Made by a program: the position numbers and the translations under genes
Shown here: positions 33,149 to 44,423 of the stretch, in pieces
How positions within the stretch are numbered: the stretch's first letter is position 1
Layout: each line of letters opens with the position of its first letter
NCBI GenBank assembly: GCA_012862575.1
Contig: BLSF01000087.1
Coordinates: 3,656 to 67,655 of the forward strand
Origin: Parietichytrium sp. I65-24A
Lineage: Eukaryota > Sar > Bigyra > Thraustochytrida > Thraustochytriidae
Length of the DNA stretch: 64,000 nucleotides
Direction of reading: 5' to 3'
The notes under the pieces: generated by a model
The model's input: only the letters and a program-made list of their open reading frames with translations
Database searches by the model: none
Told to the model about the DNA's origin: nothing

Positions 33149-34396
33149 TCAGCCAAGCTGAAACCACGGATGACTGAGCGCAGCAGAGCAGGACAGTCTC
33201 TTTTCTGGATCAACCATCAGCATTGCAGAGACGAGTGACTTTGCTTCGCCGCTAACGATGTTCCACTTTGGTGAGTTGAAAGACACCATCCCAGTCAAGT
33301 TGCGCGCAAGCATGGTCTGAACATCATCTCCCTCCCGTGCAAACGGCGGCGCCCCAGATAAAAGAATGTACAACACCACGCCTATTGACCACACGTCCAC
33401 CTGCGCCCCGTACCCCTGGCCACGTATTATCTCTGGGGCCTGGTACGTCTCGGTCCCGCAGCTTGTATATGCTCTTGCGCGGCTCAAGCCGACAGGTGCG
33501 CGCGAAGCAGACTTGCACAGACCTTCGCTCACCGCGCTGCACAGTGGGGCTGTGGGGGTTGGTGGCGAAAGTCCGCTCGCAGCTTCCCCTTTGTTTGTTC
33601 CGGTAAAGAATACGTAGCTGTCAGTTTCGGTCGGGGAATCCGATTTCGTAGAGTCGCCCTCGCCCTCGTCCATGGTTTCTAGACTACAAATAGGCCGTCT
33701 CGGGGCTGCTAACACCGGTGAACACGGTTTCTCCCCCTCGCAGACTTTAGCAAGTCCAAAGTCAGTCAGTTTAATTCGCGCATCGTCCTCTGTGGAGGAC
33801 AAGAGAATGTTCTCTGGTTTAATGTCTCTGTGAATGATGCCTCGGCGATGCAGGTGGTCCGTGGCATGCAATAGTCCCCTAACAATCTCCTTCGTTTCCG
33901 CTTCAGAGTATGGCTTCGTAACAATCCTTTCGTACAAGTCGCCTCCAGTTGCAAGGTCCAAGACGTAGATCACCTCCGAATCCGTTTCGGCCATCTCGCG
34001 GAGCATCACAATGTTGTCGTGCGCAATGGAATGCAGGATTCTAATTTCATCCCGGGTCCTGTCGGCATCACCGATTTCAGCTTTGCTGACGATCTTACAA
34101 GCGAAGAGCTTGCCACCAACCCGTGTGCGCGCCACCCTCACCACGGACGTTCTGCCCCGTCCGATCACGTCTCCTAGCTCATACTTTGCCACAAACTCGC
34201 GCTCGCCGAGCGGCTTGAACTCCACGGGCACCACCACCTCCTCCTCCTGCCAGCAATAGTGCGCCGACAGCGACAACTTGGGCGCCCGCGCCCGCGTGCT
34301 CGGCACCTTCTTCGTGGCCGGTTTGGAGAGCTGCGTGAGTGGCGACTTGCGGCCTCTAGGAGTGCGCAGTGGCGCGACCTGCTGCTTTTTCGTCAT
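33149..34396 (-). CDS. CAMK-group Ser/Thr protein kinase with a long activation-segment insert
   Basis: I choose the ATG at 34396 (MTKKQQVAPLRTPRG, 415 residues). The longer frame runs through a hexanucleotide repeat and a GATC repeat that belong to the leader. The N-terminal 65 residues are basic, with TP sites. The kinase core is complete: IGRGRTSVV 78-86 (Gly-rich loop), K101, E117, HRDIKPEN 189-196, DFG 212-214, CGTETYQAPE 313-322, and DVWSIGVVLYILLSGAPPF, wording typical of CAMK/DAPK-like kinases. The catalytic domain ends near HPWFQLG with only a few residues left, so there is no calmodulin-binding tail and no EF-hands. About 85 residues rich in Ser/Thr/Pro are inserted between DFG and the activation-loop TSCGT. 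Substrate unknown. Confidence 0.88.
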   Translation of the reverse strand: MTKKQQVAPLRTPRGRKSPLTQLSKPATKKVPSTRARAPKLSLSAHYCWQEEEVVVPVEFKPLGEREFVAKYELGDVIGRGRTSVVRVARTRVGGKLFACKIVSKAEIGDADRTRDEIRILHSIAHDNIVMLREMAETDSEVIYVLDLATGGDLYERIVTKPYSEAETKEIVRGLLHATDHLHRRGIIHRDIKPENILLSSTEDDARIKLTDFGLAKVCEGEKPCSPVLAAPRRPICSLETMDEGEGDSTKSDSPTETDSYVFFTGTNKGEAASGLSPPTPTAPLCSAVSEGLCKSASRAPVGLSRARAYTSCGTETYQAPEIIRGQGYGAQVDVWSIGVVLYILLSGAPPFAREGDDVQTMLARNLTGMVSFNSPKWNIVSGEAKSLVSAMLMVDPEKRLSCSAALSHPWFQLG

Positions 34397-37300
34397 ACTT
34401 GGCCGCAAACAGCAAACCCAAAACCCACACACTCCCACCTTCCGTCGACGACGGCCCCAACGCAGTTGTAGCTGCAAATGCAAACGCAAACGCAAACACA
34501 ACGCAAACACAAACGCAGATGCAAATGCAGACGCAGAAGCAGAAGCAGAAGCAAGTGCAGTTGTAGACGTAGATGTACAAGCAGATGCAAACGCAAGTGC
34601 AAACGCAAGTGCAGACGCAGACGGAGACGCAGATGCCCTGTTGGACGGCCGCCGCGAGCAAGTAGCGGAGCGATATGCAAGTCGCGTGCGAGAGACCAGC
34701 TGAGACGAAGGAGCCGAGTGTGGTGCAAGTGAAGGCAGTCGTGGGAGACGCAAGTGCGATCGATCGATCGATCGATAGAGAGAGAGCGAGAGAGAGAGAT
34801 GGGCGATTGGATCGACCATGCCAATCAATCAATCTCAATCACTGTCAATCATACTAAATCACTCATTGATTTATTGATTGAGAATCAATCAATCAATTTC
34901 CTTGCAAGCAAAGACACCAAACTTCCACTAAAAGAGTCCTAGCACAACTAGTCAAAGTCTCCCATACAACAGTGTAGGACGTACCGATGGGAACTACCGA
35001 TAGCCACAAGGTTAGGAGTAATGTTAGTACACAGCCCCTTCTACTTCCTGTAGCTTTATCCAGTGGAATAGTGTAGTAGTCCATACCCGACGTTAGCGAC
35101 GAAGTAGAGGTACTGAGTAATGCCCACATTGCTTTTAGGGTTTACTCTAGAAATGGCAAGGTTGTTCAGAATTTAGAATAGAATTTAGATGATGCATTTT
35201 GCATTAGAGAATGCATTACGCCGATGGTAGTGCACGGACGACTCGCCACTCTTCTCTTAGGGAGCACTACGCTTTGCTTACGAGCTGACCTGACCCTCCG
35301 CGTTTTGTTGTTGAAATGGGTTGGTTGACTCTACCAATACCGCTAATTAGGAGCATAGGGGACGCAGGTCGCCTACCAGAGACTATTAGTGGGAGCTAGA
35401 GTGTGTGAGAGGGAAAGAGAGAGAGAGAGAGAGAGTGCACTGACAGTACTAGTAATCGAGTATCAGTAGTGCGTAGCGCGTAGTTGGTTCTCTCATGATT
35501 TCCGAAATAACTTTTGTTTCGTTTGTTTCACTTTGTGGCCGTCTCGATCCGTCTCGCGAAAGAAAAAGAAAGATGGCTTTTCATTTATTCATTCATTTAC
35601 ATGTCAAATCATCCAAGTTGTTTCTTCACTCATCCATTTTTTACTTTAATTATAGAATAAACTGATACAATACAAACTTGAAATCAGTTTTGATTTCTTC
35701 TCCCAGTCGTGGACGGATGCTCGAAAGGAGAGATGTTGGCTCACGAGTGAGTGCAAACACTGAAAGACATGACACACAGACACACAGACTGACGTCCCGA
35801 CAAGACTGACTTGATGACAAGATTGTCAAGATCACCGGCGATTTGGATAGTCAAAATAGTCAAAATATCCATTCTTCGTTGGAAGATTCACGGGGAAGCA
35901 AGAAGGAAGGGGCAAATTTTCATTCATGAGTTGACAGTACGGTATACTCACGAGGCGCATCTTGGCGTTTGATCTTCGATCTTCACTGTCAATCTTCGAT
36001 CTCTCGCATCAACAGCGAGTGCACCTACGAGGCGACAGAACTCACTGGCAACTAACGCGCAAGCTTTGTTGAGATTTATTGGGGATAGGACCCGAGGTTG
36101 AGACTTGGATGCCTTCAACAACCCACGTAGACACCCTCCCCCCCCTCCCCTTCCCCCAACGCCCGCATACTTGTCATTGCTTTCTTGCTTAAGCTCTCAG
36201 TTTGCCCGTACCATGGTACGGTGCTCACTATTCGACCGTGAACGACCGTAAACGTGTCGACTTGCACGACTTGCCGTGAGTATGAAGATAAGGACAGCGA
36301 AAGCGTCGCCTCGCTCGGCTCGGGCTGGGCCAGGTCACGTGATTGTCTGCACCGGCATGCGATTCGCATCAGCTGGGACTCTGAAAGCTAGTTCTCAAGT
36401 TGTGACTGTGCAATGTCTACCGGGCACGCATGGCGGCATGCACGTGCTGCGAGCGGAAAGCAAACGCGGTGTCAGCATAGACAGCGTCTGTGAGCTCATT
36501 GCCGAGTGTGTCTTCAGCTTCTTCGCAGTCAATCACTTGCGCCTTTCACGTCCTTTTCCTATCTCATTGTCCATGGATGAACGTTTTCAGCCAACTAAAC
36601 GAATGAACGAATGCATACAACTTGCAGAAACCTTGACGCTGCACTGAGTATCACAGTCCGTCAGGTCAGCCTTCAAATTTTGAGCCAGTTGACAGTATGA
36701 CACCGGTACAACAGCTGAACTCAAGTGCTCGCCCATTCCCGGCAATGAGCGATCGCTGCGATTTGTCGTACTGGTGACTGACAGATGGATACATAATCCT
36801 GGTCCCAACTTGTCTTTACCTCGCTCTCACTGTCAGTGCATTTCCGAAGTGCATTCCTTTCTTTCGAGTTCTATACTAGCTCATCTTGAACATCTCGAGC
36901 ATCTCGACGCTGTTTTAAAGAAGCAATGAATTGCATATCTTTTGTCGTTGATTTTGTTTGGCATGCGAAGAAGTTTGATTTGAAATTTAGAATTTGGAAA
37001 TCTGTTGCTATTATTATAAACTACTGGTTGTTTAGCCAATTCTCTGACCTACCTTCTTCCCAGCTTACCCTCTTCTGTCCCCTGCTACACTATAGCGGCA
37101 GCCAGCTGCTACTAGGTACACTCCCTTTTCCCTCGCGTAGGCTACTGGGTGGTACACCCACAACGCTAGGACCAGCTACCGCAAACCACACCACACCTGT
37201 CCACTTCTGTTTATGCCTCTCTGCCTACGGTGTTGAGTACGCCTAGTTATAGGGCCAACCTTATTTCACACATAAGATTACTCCTATTAAGTGGTGTCAG

Positions 37301-40300
37301 GGGGGCATAGTCTTTTGCCCTAAAGAGAAGATAGTGTGCACTCGCTGCTCCTAGCTCCCCCTACTATATGGATTATATGGTACTATACAGTATAATGAAA
37401 CGGCTAGCAACTAGCAACTCGACACACCAAAATCTAAATAGATTCAAAAAGAAACCTTGCGTCCATTTGTTTTTGGCAAACAAAGGTTGCAGTTCAGCTT
37501 ATCAAGAATAACTTTTCAGGTGCACTTCATCCACGAATCTCGTAGATTGATCAAACAAACAACGCGCGCAAGCTCCGTTTGGCGCACAGATAACTGATAT
37601 CCGTCTGTCTGTCTGGCTTTTGACCAGAGTTCCACGCCAAGAGCACGCAGACATGGAGAAGCACTTCCAGCTGGCGCAGATGGCGCAGAGAGCCAAGAGA
37701 GCCACTCACTCACTCTCACTCGCTCACTCACTCACTCATCGTAACTGCCTCGAAGGTACTCGCAGTCGTTTACTCACTCCCTCACTCACGCGAACTGTCA
37801 ATCACTCTCAGCCGCAGCCACAGCCACACTCTGTGTTTTCATGAAAAGTGCACGCACAGAAACAGATACAGATGAGGATAAGTGCGTAAAGGTGAAACCG
37901 CATGTAACTGCGGCACTCTTTTCCATCTCATGCTTTCAAAGCGCACTTGCTTCCGCTCTCCATTTGCAGTGAAGGTTTGTTTTCCCGTGCCTGGGGAGCG
38001 CTAGAACAGAACAGGAAGAAAAGGTTGAAAGGACTCACTGTGACAACGCTGTCTGTGTTTCCGATCCACGGTGAACTGCTCGGCTCTGGGCATCTCTGGG
38101 CTGCGAAAAGCATGGAAGGAAAAGTCCGCGACAGGCCAGGTAGGACGCCATAAGGGTTGGCACAGTGGGAGCAGTGTGCGAGAAGGAGGGTTACTTACGT
38201 GCTAGTCTCTCCTGAGTCACGATTCACGGCTTTCGTGTGCACTAACACTAACAGTGAGATAGTATCTTTTCTCCTGGCTCTTGGCTTTACCACTACCATT
38301 GCAGCGCGAGATAAGGTCATGATGAGTTTTACTTACTTTTTGGAGCTGAAAAGGTCTTTGGATCTTGCCTTGCCACCAAAGGGAGGAAAGTAGAGGCGGT
38401 AAAAGATACCTCGGTATCGCTATTTGAATGTTTCATCAACTCGAGCAAGGTGCTGGCAAAATTACACTGTACTCCACGGTGAAAAGGGCGATGAGGGTCG
38501 AAAGTCTCGCTTCATCGTTGTCATGCAGGAGCTCTCAATTCTCTCCACGAGGAAACTTAAACGAGAGCGCAAAGAGCGCACAGCCGGAACACTTGGTTGG
38601 GTTCTCGGATTCTAGCGGATGCTCGATTTAGTACGCAAACCAAATTGAACAGAATTCAGAAATTTCCCCTTCACGCGAGAAAAGACGATGACAATCTAGA
38701 CAGAGGTGCTGGAGCTCCTGCAGCTGCGATTGGCTCATTAGCAAGACGGGTGAAAAGAAAACAGGTTTGTGTGCTTCTGTGCGCATTCTTCAAATGAATA
38801 CAGGAAATGTGAAAGGCATCAAAGTTTCACATGCGTACAGATTGATAGATGATTCGCTGTGGCCGGAAGTTCTAATCCTGGCCGTGAANAGGACTCACTG
38901 TGACAACGCTTTCTGTGTTTGCGATCCACGGTGAACTGCTCGGCTCTGGGCTTGCGAATACCATGGAAGGAAAAGTCCGCAACAGGCCAGGTAGGACGCC
39001 ATAAGGGTTGGCACTGTTGGCACAGTGGGAGCAGTGTGCGAGAAGGACGCTTACTTACGTGCGTTAGTCTCTCTGAGTCACGATTCACGGCTTTTGTGTG
39101 CAATAACAGTGAGATAGTATCTTTTCTGGTTTTGGCTTTACCTCTACCTTTGCAGCCCGCGATAAGGTCATGATGAGTTTTACTTACTTTTTGGAGCTGA
39201 AAGGGTCTTTGGATTTTGCCTTGCCACCAAAGAGAGGAAAGTAGAGGCGGTAAAAGATACCTCGGTATCGCTACTTGAATGTTTCATCAACTCGAGCAAG
39301 GTGCTGAAAGTCTCGCTACGTCGTCGTCATGCAGGAGCTCTCCATTCTCTCCACGAGGAAACTTGAACGAGAGCGCAAAGAGCGCAGAGCCGGAACACTT
39401 GGTTGGGTTCTCGGATTCTAGCGGATGCTCGATTTAGTACGCAAACCAAATTGAACAGAATTCAGAAATTTTCCCTTCACGCGAGAAAAGACGATGACAA
39501 TCTAGACAGAGGTGCTGGAGCACCTGCAGCTGCGATTGGCTCATTAGCAAGACGGGTGAAAAGAAAACAGGTTTGTGTGCTTCTGTGCGCATTCTTCAAA
39601 TGAATACAGGAAATGTGAAAGGCATCAAAGTTTCACATGCGTACAGATTGATAGATGATTCGCTGTGGTCGGAAGTTCTAATCCTGGCCGTGAAAGCCTT
39701 GGTAGCTTTTATTTTTTCAAGAAAACTCTTTCCGCAAACTTCAGATGGCTTGGGAGGACAAGCCACTCACCGCGCGGCACTCAGTAATCTCGTTCCTTAA
39801 ACTTTGCTTTGCTTTGCTGCGCGTCGGGTTCGCAAGCTCTACAGTTCACTCAGGCATTGGCATTTTCGGCTCACGAATTATAGCGATCAAAATAAAGTCA
39901 GAGTTAAAGAGAAATTGTCGTTTCGTTTGGTTCTCTTGGTGCTTGCTCTCCGTGCAGTGTCTCGTATTCACATTTGAAACGCTATGCGAGCAATTCACGA
40001 TGCGTTCTCCGCGCTAACAATCTCAGGCGGAACGTACCAGAACGCGTGACAAAGACCAGCAAGTATTCTTGTGGGTCCAGCGTCAAAAGTCGTTCGTAAG
40101 TAGAACGCCCACACTGTCAGTGAGCATCGTTCACAACGCGGCAGATTGTCATGCTCAAATGAAGCGACGAGTACTTCAGAACGGAACACAGGCTGTCCGC
40201 CACCACATGATGATAACCATGACAAGCCTTTCAAAGCTACCAACGTCATACGAAGCACCACACGTTTAAACCTATCTTCAGTGATCCCCTCGATCTCCTG

Positions 40301-41114
40301 TCACTCACAGTCGACACGGTCTTTGGAACAAAAACCCCTCAGAACCCTCAGACCATCCCAAAAAACGGAAAAAAAAGAGCAGCATCAGACTCGGCCTTTT
40401 TCCAAAAGATCCTTGCAAACAAATCTCGAAAGAGAAAGAAAACGGCATCAGACTCGCGCGTTTTCCAGACGATCTTCGCAGATAACCTTTTTTAGCTCTC
40501 CTCCTCCTCCTCCAACGCCGCCAGCCGACTGTAAAGCTATGATCTGTCGACAACCCTCAAAACTCCCAAAACCATCCGAAATCTTTGGGGCCTTTGTTTT
40601 TCTTTTCTTTTTTGCACGTTTTTCGTTTGTTCAAACCAATGAGAAAGAAATCATTCTAACTTACCCAGATCAAGTTCTAAATTCTCTAAATTCTGCAACT
40701 TCGTCAACCACTGAACAGCTGCATTACCGAATACATTAGCACTCCCTCTTGGTGCTAGTGAGGTACTGGCAGAATACCAGTGAGATTGCAATAGCAGCGA
40801 CTAGGCCAGCTAGAGCGAGAACTAAGCGGGTGGAAACTGCGCCTCAAAAACAAGAGGCGGTGCACACGGAATGCGTGTGACAGAGAGGAGAGTGAGTGCG
40901 CACTGATGCGCATTGTGAGACAGTGCGATTACAGGTTGAGCGGCGAGTGAGCGCTGGCTGTGAATGTGTTAGTGAGTGAGCGAAGGGTGCTCGAGTACGA
41001 ACGGGAGACATTCGAAGTTCGAGTTCTGTTTTACATTCTTGGGTTTGGTTTGGTTTGGTTTGGTTTAGTTTGGTTTGGTCTGGTTTGAAGGCTGTGGAAG
41101 ATCGCCTGGACGCG
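34397..41114. other. Gene-poor region of 6.7 kb
   Basis: 34474-34625 is a hexanucleotide-type repeat (GCAAAC/GCAGAC) in the kinase leader; (GATC)n follows at 34757-34776. 34920-35460 and 37020-37420 are CTAG-rich blocks; a (GA)n run lies at 35410-35435. TGATTGACAG-like motifs cluster near 34840, 35931, 35985, 36689, 36830 and 37793. A tandem duplication occupies 38030-39694 (own entry). A 62-bp-spaced direct repeat (CATCAGACTCG...TTTTCC) lies at about 40383 and 40445. The leader of the next gene has a GGTTT repeat at 41041-41090. No gene is supported. Confidence 0.45.
38030..39694. repeat. Tandem duplication, two copies of about 0.8 kb, joined at an N
   Basis: Copy A is 38030-38888 and copy B 38890-39694. 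Both begin AGGACTCACTGTGACAACGC and end CTAATCCTGGCCGTGAA. They differ by scattered substitutions, by a block of about 50 bp present only in A (near 38457-38507), and by a 10-bp duplication in B (near 39008-39020). The single ambiguous base of the whole window (38889, N) lies exactly between them. There is no internal region between the copies, so they are not terminal repeats of an element, and no coding frame is conserved across both. Confidence 0.85.
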
Positions 41115-41858
41115 ATGGGCGACAGCGATGCAGAGACTGGTGGCCAGGAGAACTATTCGGTGGTGCCGCAAGCGTGGAAGAGACAGGCGTATCTCAGCAT
41201 TGCGTGCCTGCCTCTCACACTCGCGCCATTCTTCTGGACCCTGCCTGGCTGGGTGGCCTTCGGCATTGGGGCTGGAGGCTGGTACGCGGCCTTGTTGCTC
41301 CGTGTTCCGTTTGCGCTTATCTTGATGAAGGTGTTTAAAGTGGAGAGCTCCAAGCTGGGTCCCTATTTGGTCGCGCTCTCGGGGCCATGCGAGGAGGGGT
41401 GCCGCGTCGCTGCTGTCATTTTGTTGCGATACCTTGAGACAGCAGACTTTGTGATGTTGCATAGCTTGGGGCTTGGATGGGCAGCCGTGGAAGTCGTCTT
41501 CACCATGCTGGACTCAAGCATGAAGATAAAGCTGGCCGGTGACCAATCCGCAAAGGCCAAAGAAGCCCGTCAACTCTTGGAAGCCACGACAGGCATTGTG
41601 CTTGGCGATAGCAGCCCATGGTGGGGGGTCTTGGAGCGCGTGTCAGCAAACATGACCCACATCAGTCTCACCCTCGTGCTTATCACCACGCTGTATATTG
41701 CTCCAGCAACTGCAGTTATACATAGTCTGCTGAACGCCTCCGTTCTTGTCTTGAGCAAATCTCATGGACTCGCGTTCGCAGAGCTATGCTTCTTCTTATT
41801 CAGTGCGATTTCCTATTCGGTTTTTGCCTCGCTTTGTTACACAGGTGTCCTCGTGTGA
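41115..41858 (+). CDS. Polytopic APH-1/YhfC-like protein, possible intramembrane protease
   Basis: I choose the ATG at 41115 (MGDSDAETGG, 247 residues); the earlier in-frame ATG lies in a GGTTT repeat. Six or seven hydrophobic segments cover residues about 27-245. Polar residues sit inside them in a telling order: SGPCEEGCR (Glu93, Glu94, Arg97), LGLGWAAVEVV (119-128, with Glu126), LERVSANMTHISL (Glu174, Arg175, His182) and AVIHSLLN (His203, Asn207). This order of EExxR, a Gly-rich helix and two His helices is that of the CPBP/PrsW/YhfC membrane-protease clan and of APH-1, the gamma-secretase subunit, which has QExxR. Length (about 250) suits APH-1. If it is the APH-1 orthologue it would be a scaffold; if YhfC-like it could be an active glutamic protease. 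The family assignment is by motif order only. Confidence 0.65.
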   Translation: MGDSDAETGGQENYSVVPQAWKRQAYLSIACLPLTLAPFFWTLPGWVAFGIGAGGWYAALLLRVPFALILMKVFKVESSKLGPYLVALSGPCEEGCRVAAVILLRYLETADFVMLHSLGLGWAAVEVVFTMLDSSMKIKLAGDQSAKAKEARQLLEATTGIVLGDSSPWWGVLERVSANMTHISLTLVLITTLYIAPATAVIHSLLNASVLVLSKSHGLAFAELCFFLFSAISYSVFASLCYTGVLV

Positions 41859-42389
41859 TTCGGTACGGCGAGCCAACTTTCGCGTCGCGCATTCGATCTC
41901 GACGCCCTCACTCCAACGTAACCAGTGTTGGAGCTCCGAATTTGCTGGTTGCGGTTGCTCTGTCTTCGGCACCGTGATATGCTAGGTTGGTATTAACTGA
42001 AATATCTCTTTTTTTTTGAAGTCATGCGTGCATCTACTTTCTCATCAGACTAATCTGAATGTGTACAGGCATTCAATGTGTCTCTGCCCCCGCTGCATGG
42101 GCCGGGCAAAGGGCTTGTGTAGCGGGGCCAGAGGGCTTCAATAGCGGAGTCTTCCATGGCAATCATTCTCAAGTTGTCTGGCTGCCCCATAAGCGTAGCT
42201 TGACTGTCATAAAATCCATACAGAAGAGTTCATCTCTCCAGAGCCCAATACCTAGCCCAAAGCTCATTTCTTGTTCAGGGGAAACACAGCAGAGCGCAGC
42301 ATCCCGCTTGAGCAACCGCAATCGCGGATCGCAAAGAAGCAACTCGATCAATAGCATGACATGACGGCCAAGGTGACTGGTACAGGATC
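41859..42389. other. Convergent 3' intergenic region
   Basis: 3' flanks of the APH-1/YhfC-like gene and the EF-hand gene. A T-run lies at 42009-42017. No gene supported. Confidence 0.45.
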
Positions 42390-42939
42390 TCAAGATAGGA
42401 GCTGCTTAAATTCGTGAAAATCGACAGTACCGCTGCCGTCCAGATCGATTTCTTCGACGAGCTTCTCGATGTCAATAGTAAGCCCAAAATCCTGCTTGAT
42501 AATTTTCACCAATTTGTTCGTGTCGACGATCCCGCTCGGCTCGTCGTCGACTTGCTCAGGGCGATCGCCCCCGACTGCTACCCACGCGTCAAGGACGTCG
42601 CTCTCGTCGCTATTCTCTGCCTTCTCCTTTTGTTTTGCAATGACCTGCAGAAACTCTGAAAAGTCGATCGAATTGGAGGCGTTATCATCGACTTCGGAAA
42701 TCATCTGAAAAATTTCCTCGTCCGTGGGGTGTTGGCCCATAGCTTTGAGCACCTCTCGAAGCTCCCACTGATCTATCGTGCCGGACCTGTCCTGGTCTGC
42801 CGCCCGAACACCAAGCCAACTTGTCAGACCACCAACTTCAACGCTCATCCCCTCCTACACCCATTGCAAACGTACCAAACAGAAGAAAGCTTTCTCTGCA
42901 AGCGTCGATCTCCTCCTGCGTCAGATTCAAGTTGGCCAT
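42390..42939 (-). CDS. Calmodulin-like EF-hand protein, two exons, outer-arm dynein light-chain type
   Basis: Exon 1 is 42939-42876 (MANLNLTQEEIDACRESFLLF plus one base), the intron is 42875-42797 (79 nt, GTACGT...GGCAG), exon 2 is 42796-42390; total 156 residues. Splicing rebuilds a canonical first EF-hand, FLLFDQDRSGTIDQWEL (loop residues 22-33), which unspliced sequence would destroy. EF2 is at 58-69 (DDNASNSIDFSE), EF3 is degenerate (near EPSGIVD), and EF4 at 139-150 (DLDGSGTVDFHE) looks fully calcium-competent. The segment LDAWVAVGGD and the phrase FGLTIDIEKLVEEID recall the 18-kDa calmodulin-like light chain of the flagellar outer dynein arm (LC4 type), suggesting a flagellated stage. 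A general calmodulin-like protein remains possible. Confidence 0.85.
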
Positions 42940-43730
42940 CCTCCCTGCTGCCCTTGCTGCTCTTCTTCCCAGCCAGCCGCACCACACCACGTCTCTCTTC
43001 CCGGCCCACTCAACTGCTTCAAATCGCAAAGAAAGTGGGCACTATTGGCACTATCCGCTACCCGCTATGATCAGAGGGCTGTGGAGAGGAAGCAGGGTCG
43101 ACTTGGAGGACCTTGGAGGGCAGAATTACAGTCAGTAGACCAAAGCAAAAGTACTTACTTCCCTTGACGCCGTTTTCGAAAGACGGAAGAGAGGCCTTTG
43201 CTGCCTTGTCAGACTGACTGTGCGGGAGTTTACTTGATCTTTCGACTCGCGCGATAATGCATCCACCACTGAGCTTTCGTTGTTCATTTCACAATGTTCA
43301 TCCAATCAATCAATTTGATGTCAATCAATCTTGATCAATCAAACAATGAAATTTAAGATAACCTTGACCAATCAGCACTAGTACACCACACGACTAAGCT
43401 CCGATAATCATTATCTAAAACGCCATAGAATCACTATAGTAGCATCATAAAGGCCCATCGCTGACAACGGTCCGCGAGCAGCTCTTTGTTCGCGAGTGAT
43501 CCCCTGTTCGCTGCTCCCGTCTCGCGAAGGGTAGCCGTGACGCTTGTAGTCTATTGTAGTCTCTTGTAGTCTGTCCTTATCTTTGCTTTGTTCGACAATC
43601 AACACTGAAGATCAATCAAAAGAGTGAGAGAGCTTCTCATTTATTGGCGCAAGTTATCTCTACTAATACATAGCAACAACATTAATAGTACTATTATTGG
43701 CCCCGCCCAGCTTGGAAACATGTTTATTGT
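42940..43730. other. Intergenic region
   Basis: Promoter side of the EF-hand gene. AATCAATC-type repeats occur at 43300-43345 and a TGTAGTCT repeat near 43543-43572. No gene supported. Confidence 0.4.
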
Positions 43731-44297
43731 TCAATGAATGAAAAACGTGGGAGCATGGAAACAAGGAAACAAGGAAACAAGGTGCACGGACCGTCGAGTG
43801 GAAGTGGGAGCACAAGCAAACGTAGAAGCAAAAGCAAAAAGCAAAAGCAAAATTACAACTTCTGAAAGCGGAAGCGACGGCGGTGAGCGCCTTATAAGTG
43901 TGCCGTGTGAAAGACAGGAAAGCTGTGTCTGAGCCTGACGCTGACCGTATCCCTGGCAGCTCTCACAAACCTGGCGAGCGAGTTGAGTCCCCGAGCGAAG
44001 GGCTGCGAAAGATCTGCGGGTGGTGTGAAAGGAGGCAGAGAGGGCTATCAGTTTGGCCGCAGGCGTTGCGAGGGAGTTGTGGAAGATAAACAAATTGAGA
44101 GCAGTCGCCTCGCTTGAATTGGCTCTCTTCTCGCGGGGTAAAGATTGGTGTTGTGATTCATCCGCAAAGAGCGACCTGGGCACGTGAAGCTTGAGCGTAG
44201 GCAGGCTTGCTTTTTTGGGGGCACGGCACGGCACGGAACTCGTTTTAGGTGTGCAAGTGATTGCTCTGGAGACGCGCGAGATCTCATGGAACGACAT
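43731..44297 (-). CDS. Unassigned 188-codon open frame
   Basis: An uninterrupted ATG-initiated frame (MSFHEISRVSRAITCTPKTS) divergent from the sulfotransferase-like gene, with 126 bases between the starts. The first 110 residues look plausible for a soluble or targeted protein (basic, Ser/Thr-rich). The C-terminal part is hydrophobic and Phe/Leu-rich (VVILLLLFAFASTFACA) and translates a GCAAAAGCAAA-type repeat, so it may not be coding; a splice near 43977 (CGCCAG|GTTTGTGAG) could remove it. No family recognised. Confidence 0.3.
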   Translation of the reverse strand: MSFHEISRVSRAITCTPKTSSVPCRAPKKASLPTLKLHVPRSLFADESQHQSLPREKRANSSEATALNLFIFHNSLATPAAKLIALSASFHTTRRSFAALRSGTQLARQVCESCQGYGQRQAQTQLSCLSHGTLIRRSPPSLPLSEVVILLLLFAFASTFACAPTSTRRSVHLVSLFPCFHAPTFFIH

Positions 44298-44423
44298 AGA
44301 TTAGTTTTGCTTTAGCGTTTCGAATCTCGCTTTCTTGGACTCTGTCCGTCAAACAACTGGAACCGAACATTATTATTTTATTACAGTCAGCCCAGTCGCT
44401 GACTGATTAGGACTTGACTCAAA

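Noticed and set aside
38030-39694. Direct repeats of about 0.8 kb considered as terminal repeats of an element
   Set aside because: The copies abut with nothing between them, and there are no target-site duplications, primer site or element genes.
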